The notes below the pieces were generated by a model. It was not told where the DNA came from. It saw only the letters and a list, made by a program, of their open reading frames with translations, and ran no database searches. Source: Planctomycetota bacterium (GTDB taxonomy: Bacteria > Planctomycetota > UBA1135). From it: a stretch of DNA of 64,000 bases. The stretch lies in NCBI GenBank assembly GCA_018671175.1, contig JABHIE010000003.1, positions 100,560-164,559 of the forward strand. The letters are read 5' to 3'. The position numbers were made by a program, and so were the translations under genes. Below, piece by piece: positions 34,715 through 42,433 of this stretch (the stretch's first letter is position 1; each line of letters begins with the position of its first letter).

Positions 34715-35280
34715 AAAAACGCACATTTTTCCTAGCACTTGCATTTCTTGCCGTTGCAGTAGCCGTGATTGCAATTCCTGCTTTTCGGTTTCAAACCGAT
34801 CTTGAGCGAGTGAGCTCTTATCGTATTCAAATCGAGCATGCGGCTAAAGGTGAGGGGCTTCCACCGAGTCTTTTGGCGGCTCTTGTCTTTGCAGAATCTC
34901 GTGGCCACTTTGATGCTGTTTCCTCCGTTGAAGCTTTTGGCTTATGCCAATTGTTGCCATCCACGGCCGCTGAAATCGCAGAACGGCTTGGGTTGTCGCC
35001 GCAAGCAGATGGTGGTTGGTCGACATCCGACAACTTGCAAATGGGCGCGCATTATTTGGCGCGCGTGACTCGACCTTACGCAGACGACCCCGAGGCCGTG
35101 GCACTTGGTTTGCTTTGCTATCGCCTTGGCCCTGGCGCCACAGCTCGCGCAATTCAAGACGAAGGCGGCGCCGCGGTGTGGCTTAAAGGTTTGCGGCAAA
35201 ATAAACAATCTGTTTGGCCTTATGTCGATCAGGTCTTGCACATGCAGACCGTCTTTGCAGCTCATTGGAGCGACTCGTAA
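34711..35280 (+). CDS. Lytic transglycosylase-like protein (SLT domain)
   Basis: 189 aa. One N-terminal membrane anchor (RTFFLALAFLAVAVAVIAIPA) and a goose-lysozyme-like SLT domain: LLAALVFAESRGHFDAVSSVEAFGLCQLLP contains the catalytic Glu in AESRG and the family motif GL-x-Q-L-x-P. GAHYLARVTRPYADDPEAVALGLLCYRLG continues the fold. It cleaves peptidoglycan glycan strands, forming 1,6-anhydro ends. ATG 34711 overlaps the HEAT gene stop; the earlier ATG 34681 is rejected since the membrane anchor would be displaced. The next start overlaps by one base (TAATG). Confidence 0.82.
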   Translation: MKKRTFFLALAFLAVAVAVIAIPAFRFQTDLERVSSYRIQIEHAAKGEGLPPSLLAALVFAESRGHFDAVSSVEAFGLCQLLPSTAAEIAERLGLSPQADGGWSTSDNLQMGAHYLARVTRPYADDPEAVALGLLCYRLGPGATARAIQDEGGAAVWLKGLRQNKQSVWPYVDQVLHMQTVFAAHWSDS

Positions 35281-35582
35281 TGAATGCACAATCGCAGCCG
35301 AGCCAATACCTTTTCGTCTGCACCCGCACTCGCGAATCGTCCGCCCGCGAATCTTGCGGGGCCAATCATGCCTCTGGTGCACTCGTAAAAGCCATCCGCG
35401 ACGAGATTAAGTCGCGTGGCCTCAAGGCGCAAATTCGCGCTACGAGCTCGGGGTGTTTGGGGCGTTGCCAAGATGGGCCTCACGCGCTGGCTCACCCCTC
35501 TGGCGAATCTTTTTCACAATTTGGCCTGGAAGATGTCTCAAAGATAGCCGACAGTCTCCAATATGGCAAAAGTTCAAATTGA
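35280..35582 (+). CDS. Thioredoxin-like [2Fe-2S] ferredoxin
   Basis: 100 aa from ATG 35280, overlapping the previous stop by one base. Shethna-type/thioredoxin-like 2Fe-2S fold: cysteines in YLFVCTRTRESSARESCG and, after a helix, in ATSSGCLGRCQDGPH. The spacing C-x11-C ... C-x3-C matches this family, which is often an electron carrier or the FdhE/NuoE-like module. Overlaps the plant-type ferredoxin gene by 20 bases. Redox partner not identified. Confidence 0.8.
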   Translation: MNAQSQPSQYLFVCTRTRESSARESCGANHASGALVKAIRDEIKSRGLKAQIRATSSGCLGRCQDGPHALAHPSGESFSQFGLEDVSKIADSLQYGKSSN

Positions 35583-35841
35583 AGGCTCTGACGCTGTTCA
35601 CGAATGTGAAAGCGGCACCCGCATGTATGAAGCGATTGAAGATGGCAATCTAAAAGTGCCTCTTGGTTGTTTGCACGGGCATTGCGGCGCTTGCGTGGTT
35701 GAAGTCGTCAGCGGTAGCTTGGCCGAAATCAAAGAGGGCGAAAAACTGGCTCTGCGGGCTTTCGACACCGAAGAAGATATGCGCCTCGCTTGCCTCGCCT
35801 ACTTGGATGGCGATGTGGTCGTGCGTACCCTAAAGCCCTGA
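35563..35841 (+). CDS. Plant-type [2Fe-2S] ferredoxin
   Basis: 92 aa. Cluster ligands in GCLHGHCGACVVEV (C-x5-C-x2-C) and the fourth Cys in MRLACLAYLDG give the standard plant/putidaredoxin-like fold. The acidic surface (EDGNLK, IKEGEKLALRAFDTEED) is usual for an electron donor. It overlaps the thioredoxin-like ferredoxin gene by 20 bases: two different 2Fe-2S proteins are made from one transcript, which suggests one electron-transfer chain. No reductase or oxygenase is adjacent. Confidence 0.85.
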   Translation: MAKVQIEGSDAVHECESGTRMYEAIEDGNLKVPLGCLHGHCGACVVEVVSGSLAEIKEGEKLALRAFDTEEDMRLACLAYLDGDVVVRTLKP

Positions 35842-35886
35842 AGTTTTAGGCCGCGACACTCGCCGCCTGACTTCCGGAGAATCATC

Positions 35887-36570
35887 ATGGTTGTTATTGG
35901 AGTTTGTTTGGCTGGGTCTGGAGTCTACGACGGCTCCGAAATTCACGAATCGGTGATCACGCTGCTCGCTCTTTCACGAGCAGGCGCCACCGTTATTTGT
36001 TTTGCACCAGACATGCCGCAGATGCATGTTGTGAATCACCTCACCGGCGAGGTGAGCCCAAACGAGACGCGCAATGTTTTAATCGAGTCAGCCCGCATTG
36101 CCCGCGGCGACATCCGCTCTGCAGCCGATTGCTCCGCCACCGATTGGGACGCCCTTATTGTGCCGGGTGGGTTTGGTGCGGCCAAAAACTTATGTGATTT
36201 TGCGGTAGCGGGTGCGAGTGCACAGGCTCACCCTGAAATCGCGCGTTTGCTACAAGAAACGGTTGCTGCCCGTAAGCCGCTTGGCGTGGTTTGCATTGCA
36301 CCTGCTCTTTGTGCGACGGTCTTTCGCGGCTCAAATGTCGAGCCTAGCTTGACCATCGGTACGGACGAAGGCACGGCTGATGCCTTATCTATGATTGGTG
36401 CGCAGCATCAACCGCGCAATGTTGACGAAATCTTAATAGATGAAACCAATCGCATTGTCAGTACTCCCGCTTATATGTTGGCCGATTCGATTGCCGAGGC
36501 CGCACACGGGATCGAAAAATTGGTCGATGAAGTTCTAAAAATGACCGCATCCAGCGAGTGCTCATCATGA
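35887..36570 (+). CDS. elbB: ElbB-like glyoxalase (DJ-1/PfpI superfamily)
   Basis: 227 aa. Marks: VCLAGSGVYDGSEIHESVITLLALSRAGA, CFAPDMPQMHVVNHLTGE, DALIVPGGFGAAKNLCDFA and the nucleophilic Cys in GVVCIAPALCA. These are specific for ElbB (YhbL), reported as an isoprenoid-related glyoxalase; the physiological role is still debated. GGAGA ribosome-binding site ten bases before ATG. Its stop overlaps the M1 peptidase start by four bases. The 45-bp gap before it holds no other signal. Confidence 0.9.
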   Translation: MVVIGVCLAGSGVYDGSEIHESVITLLALSRAGATVICFAPDMPQMHVVNHLTGEVSPNETRNVLIESARIARGDIRSAADCSATDWDALIVPGGFGAAKNLCDFAVAGASAQAHPEIARLLQETVAARKPLGVVCIAPALCATVFRGSNVEPSLTIGTDEGTADALSMIGAQHQPRNVDEILIDETNRIVSTPAYMLADSIAEAAHGIEKLVDEVLKMTASSECSS

Positions 36571-38156
36571 TTATTCTATTCCTCTTATTGACCTCACTCA
36601 CGGGCGACACAACACCATGGGAAGGCTTCCCTGAGGCCGATGCATTGCGCTATGAAATTGACTTGACCGCTGACATTGCCAGTGAAAAAGTGCAGTTGCA
36701 AGTAAATTATGTTTTCCGCGCCGATGCGGCTTTATCGCAAGTGCGATTGCATGCTAAGGCGGGTAAAGATTGGCAGATGTCTTTTCAAGATAGTCAAGGC
36801 GTTGACATGAGCTTTACGCGATCGAGCGAAGATGTCATCGCCGTTGAGTTGCCAAGTGAAGTGCCGGCAGGCCAAGAATTCACTTTTTCAGCCGAGCTTT
36901 CAGGCACACCACCAGATGGGCTCTACTTTCGTAAAAACCGTCAGGGCAAGATGGTGATGTTTACCGATCATTTTGCAGCCCGAGCGAGAGGGTGGCTTCC
37001 CTGTGAAGATGCGCCAGATGACCGAGCTGCTTTTCATTTGCAGTTGACCGTTCTACCGCAGCCTGGCGTGAAGCAGCTTGATGCGATTGGCACCGGTGAT
37101 TGGCATGGCGAGCCGTTGCCAACGGGGCAGGCCGCTAAGGGCAGCCAACGCTGGGTAGGCCACACGCAGGCTGATATTACGAGTTATCTGTTTTCATTTG
37201 CGGTTGGCCCGTATGTGCGCCTTGCGGAAAAGGGCGACGACCGATTGATTCCGCATTTTGTTTTTCGCGCAGACAAACCCAAGGCGCGCCGCGGCCTGAA
37301 GCATCACGCCGATTGGATGACCTGGATGGAAGACCGCTTTGGGAAGTATGCGTGGGCAAAATATTGCGTCGTGCAAGTGCCGACTCAGTGGGGCGGAATG
37401 GAGAACCCTGGCAACACTTGGGTCATGGAACGATTGTTTGATGGCCCCGACCATGGCGTGGGCACGCTCGCCCATGAATTTGTGCACCAATGGTTCGGCG
37501 ATGCCGTGGGTTACGGCACTTGGCAAGACGCTTGGCTCAGCGAGGGTTTCGCAACCTATTTTGGTCCATGGCTACATGAGCTGTCGGGTGGCCCAACTTT
37601 GGCTGCGGCGATGCGCGCTGCAAAAAAAGGCTGGCTGCAAGCTCGAATCGCACGCTCGCGTCCCATTCGTTGGGATGGTTTTGAAAACCCTGACGAGCTC
37701 TTCGGAACAAGCGCGCCAAACACTTATAAAAAAGGTGCGTGGGTGTTACACATGCTTCGTGGGCAGATGGGGGACGAAGCTTTTTTTGAGGGTCTAAGGC
37801 TATACGCCGAGCGCAAAAAAGGCTTGCCGGCCAAAACGCTCGATTTACGCAAAGCATGCGAAGAGGCACATGGCTCTGATTTAGAGTGGTTTTTCGACCA
37901 GTGGCTCAATCGCCCCGGTTGCCCAGAGCTCTATTTTGATTGGAGCGGAAGTGGCGTCACGGTGACTCAAGCCCAGGCCGTTGAGGCTTACCGATTTGAT
38001 CTCTGTCTTTCATGGAAGACCGCTGACGGCTCGCGTCATGAAGGCGTTTTTGAAGTCAACGCCGATGAAACAGTCATTGAATTGCCTGCTGATTATCGTA
38101 CGCCAATTGTTGACCCCCATGGCCAACTCTTGTGGGTGAAAGCCCGCTTGCGCTAA
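36567..38156 (+). CDS. Secreted M1-family aminopeptidase
   Basis: 529 aa from ATG 36567 (ATGA overlap with elbB), with a short signal peptide IILFLLLTSLTG. Gluzincin motif HEFVHQWFGD at ~302 with the downstream Glu in LSEGFATYFGPW; the substrate-recognition motif is WGGMENPGNTWV (G-x-M-E-N). The C-terminal ERAP-like helical domain is missing (M1 enzymes are often ~850 aa), as in short planctomycete forms. Removes N-terminal residues from peptides in the periplasm. It converges on the lipoprotein gene with a four-base overlap (CTAA). Confidence 0.88.
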   Translation: MIILFLLLTSLTGDTTPWEGFPEADALRYEIDLTADIASEKVQLQVNYVFRADAALSQVRLHAKAGKDWQMSFQDSQGVDMSFTRSSEDVIAVELPSEVPAGQEFTFSAELSGTPPDGLYFRKNRQGKMVMFTDHFAARARGWLPCEDAPDDRAAFHLQLTVLPQPGVKQLDAIGTGDWHGEPLPTGQAAKGSQRWVGHTQADITSYLFSFAVGPYVRLAEKGDDRLIPHFVFRADKPKARRGLKHHADWMTWMEDRFGKYAWAKYCVVQVPTQWGGMENPGNTWVMERLFDGPDHGVGTLAHEFVHQWFGDAVGYGTWQDAWLSEGFATYFGPWLHELSGGPTLAAAMRAAKKGWLQARIARSRPIRWDGFENPDELFGTSAPNTYKKGAWVLHMLRGQMGDEAFFEGLRLYAERKKGLPAKTLDLRKACEEAHGSDLEWFFDQWLNRPGCPELYFDWSGSGVTVTQAQAVEAYRFDLCLSWKTADGSRHEGVFEVNADETVIELPADYRTPIVDPHGQLLWVKARLR

Positions 38157-38707
38157 AATTCGAAATCGATTTTTGTTTCGATGGCATTGCGCCCTCGCAT
38201 GTCAGTAACATGCACGCGCAAAGTTTCGCCTGCAGCGACTGACCACGGTATGGCCAACTCAATAAAATGCGCATGTTCACCCCAAGCGCGGGTGTCGCCG
38301 CGAGCGAGTAAAGTGACCTTTTCACCATCACCTGTAATGAGCCAGGCGCGCGAAGGGTAAGGGCTGAGCACTTTTGCATAGGCTTGATAGCGGTTGTGTA
38401 TATAGCGAAAGCCAAGTTCGCGCACACTTTGGCTGCTCTGTTGCCCAGTTAAGCCATAAGCGGGCGCATGGCCACTTGCCCAGGCTTCGGCTAGGCGAGA
38501 GCCTGGTTTGGCATGAAGCTCACCTGCGGTGTGAGTCGCACCGACTCCATCAGCCCAATTTACAGTTGTCGTCGGGGCTTGGTATTGCGCAAAAATTTGG
38601 TGATCGAAGTCGGCCAGCTTGGCCGGCAAATCAAGAGGAGCTGCGCACGCACCCAGCCCGAAAACGAGAGAGGCGAGTATGAAATTGGCGGGGAGTTTGA
38701 GTGCCAT
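38153..38707 (-). CDS. Lipoprotein of unknown function (184 aa)
   Basis: Signal peptide with lipobox LGAC (FILASLVFGLGAC) predicts an N-terminal lipid anchor. The mature part looks beta-rich, with SRAWLITGDGEKVTLLARGD and ETLRVHVTDMRGRNAIETKIDFEF resembling a carbohydrate- or Ig-like fold. No family recognised. Divergent from the M16 peptidase and convergent with the M1 peptidase. TATTGT lies eight bases before the ATG. Confidence 0.6.
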   Translation of the reverse strand: MALKLPANFILASLVFGLGACAAPLDLPAKLADFDHQIFAQYQAPTTTVNWADGVGATHTAGELHAKPGSRLAEAWASGHAPAYGLTGQQSSQSVRELGFRYIHNRYQAYAKVLSPYPSRAWLITGDGEKVTLLARGDTRAWGEHAHFIELAIPWSVAAGETLRVHVTDMRGRNAIETKIDFEF

Positions 38708-38715
38708 GAGCCTTC

Positions 38716-38757
38716 ACAATAACATCTGCCAACATGTGGCGGAAAGGAGCGTAAAAT
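38716..38757. promoter_or_regulatory. Divergent -10-like hexamers, lipoprotein and M16 genes
   Basis: In the 58-bp divergent gap TATTGT (38721-38716, minus) lies eight bases from ATG 38707 and TAAAAT (38752-38757, plus) eight bases from ATG 38766. GGAAAGGAG just before TAAAAT is too far from the ATG to be a usual ribosome-binding site. Confidence 0.35.
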
Positions 38758-38765
38758 GTTGCCCC

Positions 38766-41612
38766 ATGAAACGCTTCCTCCTAGCTTTTGGCGTCATTTG
38801 CGCCGCCCTTCAGTTCACGATTCCCGCAACAGCACAAGAGGTTCAACCTCGCGCCTGGGAGCACGAAACCTCCGACATTGCTCCAAACGACCGCATCCAT
38901 TTTGGCCATTTCGCCAATGGTGTGCGTTTTGCTTGGGTGCAAAATACTGAGCCGCAAGAGCGGCTCTATTTGCGTTTGCATGTCGATGCAGGCTCTTTAG
39001 GCGAAAAGCCAAGTGAGGCAGGCATGGCTCACTACCTTGAGCACATGGCCTTTAATGGCTCTGAGCATTTCGAGGCTGGCACATTAGTCGAGTGGTTTCA
39101 AGAGCGCGGGATGAGCTTCGGCGCTGACTTGAATGCGCATACTGCTTTTTCTGAAACGGTTTATAAATTAGACCTTCCTAATAATGATGAGCAAGCTCTC
39201 CGTGAGGGTTTGCAGGTCTTGCAAGATTTTGCTTTCTTGCTTGATTTGACCGACAAAGAAGTTCAGGCCGAAAAAGGAGTCATCGACGGTGAGCAGCGCG
39301 AGCGTGATTCTGCACAATGGCGCGTTTTGCTAAAGCTGCTTGATACGATTTTTGGCGGCACGCTTGTTCCAACTCACTTGCCTATCGGCACAGAAGACAT
39401 CCGTGCGGCTTTTACTGGCCAGACGATTCGTGATTTTTACACGAAATGGTATCGCCCCGAAAATATGACACTCGTTCTTGTTGGCGATTTGCAGGGGCTT
39501 AACCCAGAGCCGTTGTTTCACGAGTTCTTTGGTCAAGTCTCAGTTCCTGAAGGTCCTTTGACGGCTGAGCCTGAAATTGGTCGCGCAGATGTGCTTGACC
39601 AAAAAGAAGTGATCTTCTCTATCTATGAGCCAGAGATTCCGACCGTTTCGATTAGCATGGGCAAGCTCAAGCCTTATGTTGAAAAGCCGCAGACGGTGGC
39701 CATCCTGAAAGAAGAGATGCCTTTTCATGTGGCAAACGCGATGTTGAATTTGCGTTACGCCGAGCTCGTTAAAAAGGAAGAGTGCAAGTTTCTTGGTGCT
39801 GCAGCGGCATCCATGTCTCAGGGCCTCGGCGTTTTTGACGGCGGCTCGATTGATGTCAACGCTGAGCCCGCAAACTGGGAGGCCGCGCTTGTGCAGGCTG
39901 AGGTTGAGTTGCGCCGTGCACTTAAATTTGGCTTTCAAGAGGCAGAGCTTGCTGAAGTCCGCGCGGGGATGATGCGCGGGCTTGAAGAGTCTGCTGAGCG
40001 TGCAAGCACTCGCCACTCCAAGGCTTTGCTAGGAGATGTTGTTATGGCTTGCGAAAAGCGCATCGTCCCAAGCAGCCCTGCAACCGATCTTGAGGTGGTT
40101 GGCGCAATTCTTCAGGCGATGACCGTTGACGATTGCCTTGACGCCATGCGCGCCCACTGGAAGGGCGGCACTTTGATGCTATCCACCACGGGCGACCTTG
40201 ATCTTGGCGAAACCGCCGAATCCGAGCTGAAGCGCGTGCATGAGTCCGTTAAAAAGATGAAAATCGAAGCCGGTGCTGCTGTCAGCGTTGCAGATTTTGC
40301 TTATGCCAGCGACGAGACGATTCGTGGTGTTGTTGTTCAAAAGGGCCAAGTGGCTGACATGAGCATCCAGACTTATGTCTTTGAAAATGGTGTGCGACTT
40401 AATCTGAAAAAGACTGATTTTAAAGAGCGTCAGATTTTGCTCAATGCCCGCGTTGGCGAAGGTTCTTTGAGCTACGATTCGAGCGGTGCGGTTGTGGCCC
40501 ATGTCGCAAGTCAAGCCATTCCAGCTGCGGGCTTAGGCAAGCATACGGCTGATGAGCTGCGCCGAATGACCGCTGGCAAAACAGTGGGCACTTCGTTGGG
40601 CTTTGGCGCTGATGCGTTCGAGCTGGGTGGCTCAACCACACAAGAAGACCTCTTGCTGCAACTTGAGTTGATGGTCGCCACCATGAACGACCCCGGCACT
40701 CGCACAGACGGCCTGCGTATGTTCGCTAAGCAATATCCACTTCAACTTGAGCAAATGAAGCACATGCCTCAGGGCCCACTTCTTCTTGATTTCTTCCCTC
40801 AATTGGTGGGAGGCGATGTGCGGCATATCCCAATGCCTAGCCTCGAAGAAGCCTTGGCTGTTGACATGGATGCCATCCACGCCTGGCTCAAGCCGGCGCT
40901 TGAGGCTGCACCGATTGAGTTGGCGATTGTTGGCGATATCGACATCGATGCCACCGTTGCGGCTGTTGCGCAGACCTTCGGCACTTTGCCAAAGCGTCGT
41001 GAGCGTCATGACACAACCGAGCGGCGTCAATTCGCAGGGATGGTCTCTGGCCTTTCTGTTGAGTCAACAATTGAGACGCAAACCCCACAGGCGTTGGTCT
41101 TTATCGCTTATCCAGCATGTGATGGCACGCAGGCGGCTAATCGTCGCAATTTGACCATGCTTGGTGAGATTCTTGGCGATCGCATTCGTCTTATTGTGCG
41201 TGAAGAATTAGGTGCTGCCTATTCTCCATCTGCTGGCGCAGAGGCAAATCAAGTCTTCTTTAACATGGGTGTCCTGCAAATTTACTCGATGGCCCAACCT
41301 GACAATGTTCCTAGTTTGCGCGAGGCTTGCTTGAAGGTCGCATCCGATTTGGCAAAAGATGGCGTCACAGAAGAAGAGGTGAACCGTTTGGCTGAACCGC
41401 TCTTAAAGGGTATCCGCGACAGCAAGCGTAAAAATGGTTATTGGCTAAGCGTTTGTTCAGAAGCTCAAACCGATGCTGAGGGCCTAGAAGACTTCCGTAG
41501 CGTAGAGGGTTTCTTCCAGAACTTGTCCGCTGCTGCTTTGTCTGAAATGGCCGCAGAGTACTTGGTTCGTGATAATGCTTCCGTTCTCTCGGTTACTCCA
41601 ATGGTTAAATAA
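38766..41612 (+). CDS. Secreted M16-family zinc peptidase (pitrilysin-like, two halves)
   Basis: 948 aa from ATG 38766, which gives a signal peptide KRFLLAFGVICAALQFTIPATAQ; earlier in-frame ATGs run into the divergent gene. The active inverzincin motif is HYLEHMAFNG at ~88-92 with a distal Glu in EVQAEKGVIDGEQRER. The second half (from ~520) has the M16_C fold without HxxEH, as usual. It degrades oligopeptides in the periplasm. It probably forms an independent transcript. Only 98 bp separate it from the H1-like gene. Confidence 0.9.
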   Translation: MKRFLLAFGVICAALQFTIPATAQEVQPRAWEHETSDIAPNDRIHFGHFANGVRFAWVQNTEPQERLYLRLHVDAGSLGEKPSEAGMAHYLEHMAFNGSEHFEAGTLVEWFQERGMSFGADLNAHTAFSETVYKLDLPNNDEQALREGLQVLQDFAFLLDLTDKEVQAEKGVIDGEQRERDSAQWRVLLKLLDTIFGGTLVPTHLPIGTEDIRAAFTGQTIRDFYTKWYRPENMTLVLVGDLQGLNPEPLFHEFFGQVSVPEGPLTAEPEIGRADVLDQKEVIFSIYEPEIPTVSISMGKLKPYVEKPQTVAILKEEMPFHVANAMLNLRYAELVKKEECKFLGAAAASMSQGLGVFDGGSIDVNAEPANWEAALVQAEVELRRALKFGFQEAELAEVRAGMMRGLEESAERASTRHSKALLGDVVMACEKRIVPSSPATDLEVVGAILQAMTVDDCLDAMRAHWKGGTLMLSTTGDLDLGETAESELKRVHESVKKMKIEAGAAVSVADFAYASDETIRGVVVQKGQVADMSIQTYVFENGVRLNLKKTDFKERQILLNARVGEGSLSYDSSGAVVAHVASQAIPAAGLGKHTADELRRMTAGKTVGTSLGFGADAFELGGSTTQEDLLLQLELMVATMNDPGTRTDGLRMFAKQYPLQLEQMKHMPQGPLLLDFFPQLVGGDVRHIPMPSLEEALAVDMDAIHAWLKPALEAAPIELAIVGDIDIDATVAAVAQTFGTLPKRRERHDTTERRQFAGMVSGLSVESTIETQTPQALVFIAYPACDGTQAANRRNLTMLGEILGDRIRLIVREELGAAYSPSAGAEANQVFFNMGVLQIYSMAQPDNVPSLREACLKVASDLAKDGVTEEEVNRLAEPLLKGIRDSKRKNGYWLSVCSEAQTDAEGLEDFRSVEGFFQNLSAAALSEMAAEYLVRDNASVLSVTPMVK

Positions 41613-41620
41613 ATAGGATA

Positions 41621-41661
41621 TTGAATCGATTTAATGGAAACAAATACATATACTTGTTTCC
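41621..41661 (+). promoter_or_regulatory. Candidate promoter and palindrome upstream of the H1-like gene
   Basis: The A/T-rich 98-bp gap holds TTGAAT (41621-41626), 18 bases, TACATA (41645-41650). An 8-bp inverted repeat GGAAACAA / TTGTTTCC (41636-41643, 41654-41661) with a ten-base spacer encloses the -10. It could be an operator for autoregulation by the HTH domain, or a weak RNA hairpin. Confidence 0.4.
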
Positions 41662-41710
41662 GCGACTCGATTCGCTTACTCCTCCAGGAAACTTAATACA
41701 TAAATAAATC

Positions 41711-42346
41711 ATGGCCTCACTCGCTAATGTCCTCAAGAATGAAATCATTCGCCTTGCTCGTAAAGAGGCTAAGGCGGCTACAAAAGATTTGTCCACTGCA
41801 CTTAAAGCAGAGCGCAATCGTGTAGCTTCTATGGAAAAAGAAATCGCAGCTTTGCGTGGAGCCATGGCAAACAGCTCTGCTCCTGCCACACCGACTGCTG
41901 CTCCAACTGCTGCACCTGTAAAGCAGGGCCGCAAGTTTGCTGGCCGGCGGGTTTCTGCTCTCCGCAAAAAGCACAAAATGGCTCAGTCCACTTTGGGCAA
42001 ATTGGTCGGGGTTGGCACCAACACAGTTTGGCTCTGGGAAAAGAAAGGCACTACGCCTCAAATGGCCCAACAAGCCAAACTCAATGCACTTTCCGTTTTG
42101 ACTGGTCCTGAAATGAAAGCCGCTTTGACTGCTGCGGGCCTTGACGGTGCGCGCAACAAACCCGGCCGCAAGCCAGGCACAAAGATGGCTAAAAAGCCCG
42201 CTGCTAAGAAAACGGCTAAAAAGGCCACAAAGAAAGCCGCCAAAAAGGTAGCAAAAAAAGCCCCTAAAAAGGCTGCTAAGAAAGCTCCCAAAAAGGCTGC
42301 CGCCAAAAAAGTAACCAAAAAGCGCAAATACACAAAACGCAGCTAG
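41711..42346 (+). CDS. Histone-H1-like nucleoid protein fused to an HTH-like domain
   Basis: 211 aa, extremely basic. Three parts: an N-terminal coiled coil (~1-50, KNEIIRLARKEAKAATKDLSTALKAERNRV), an Ala/Pro/Thr linker, then an XRE-type HTH-like segment (~78-130: VSALRKKHKMAQSTLGKLVGVGTNTVWLWEKKG, with a typical W-x-W-E-x-G end), and a C-terminal ~65-residue tail of Lys/Ala/Pro repeats (AKKTAKKATKKAAKK type) like eukaryotic H1 and bacterial Hc1/AlgP. The layout suggests dimerisation, specific DNA contact and non-specific compaction. The Lys tail is repetitive but encoded with varied codons. A strong terminator follows; likely a highly expressed single gene. Confidence 0.75.
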   Translation: MASLANVLKNEIIRLARKEAKAATKDLSTALKAERNRVASMEKEIAALRGAMANSSAPATPTAAPTAAPVKQGRKFAGRRVSALRKKHKMAQSTLGKLVGVGTNTVWLWEKKGTTPQMAQQAKLNALSVLTGPEMKAALTAAGLDGARNKPGRKPGTKMAKKPAAKKTAKKATKKAAKKVAKKAPKKAAKKAPKKAAAKKVTKKRKYTKRS

Positions 42347-42360
42347 TAAATCTTTTTTTT

Positions 42361-42403
42361 AAGACCCGAGAGAATTAGGAAAGCACCTATTCTCTCGGGT
42401 CTT
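42361..42403 (+). terminator. Terminator of the H1-like gene
   Basis: Arms AAGACCCGAGAGAAT (42361-42375) and ATTCTCTCGGGTCTT (42389-42403) are perfectly complementary, extended by AGG/CCT with one bulge; TCTCTAT follows. A T-run precedes the stem. It is stable enough to end transcription and protect the 3' end. Confidence 0.8.
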
Positions 42404-42419
42404 TCTCTATATATAGGGG

Positions 42420-42425
42420 TAAACT
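42420..42425 (+). promoter_or_regulatory. -10-like TAAACT before ATG 42434
   Basis: TAAACT, eight bases, ATG; fits the short-leader pattern and supports 42434 over the TTG at 42425. Confidence 0.35.
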
Positions 42426-42433
42426 TGCCACTC

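Noticed and set aside
39540-40016. 158-aa minus-strand frame within the M16 peptidase gene
   Set aside because: Shadow of a clearly coding M16 region; no homology pattern.
42165-42330. Tandem DNA repeat in the AAG/GCT-rich tail of the H1-like gene
   Set aside because: The repetition comes from Lys/Ala codons; units are not regular at DNA level and explain no mobile or CRISPR feature.
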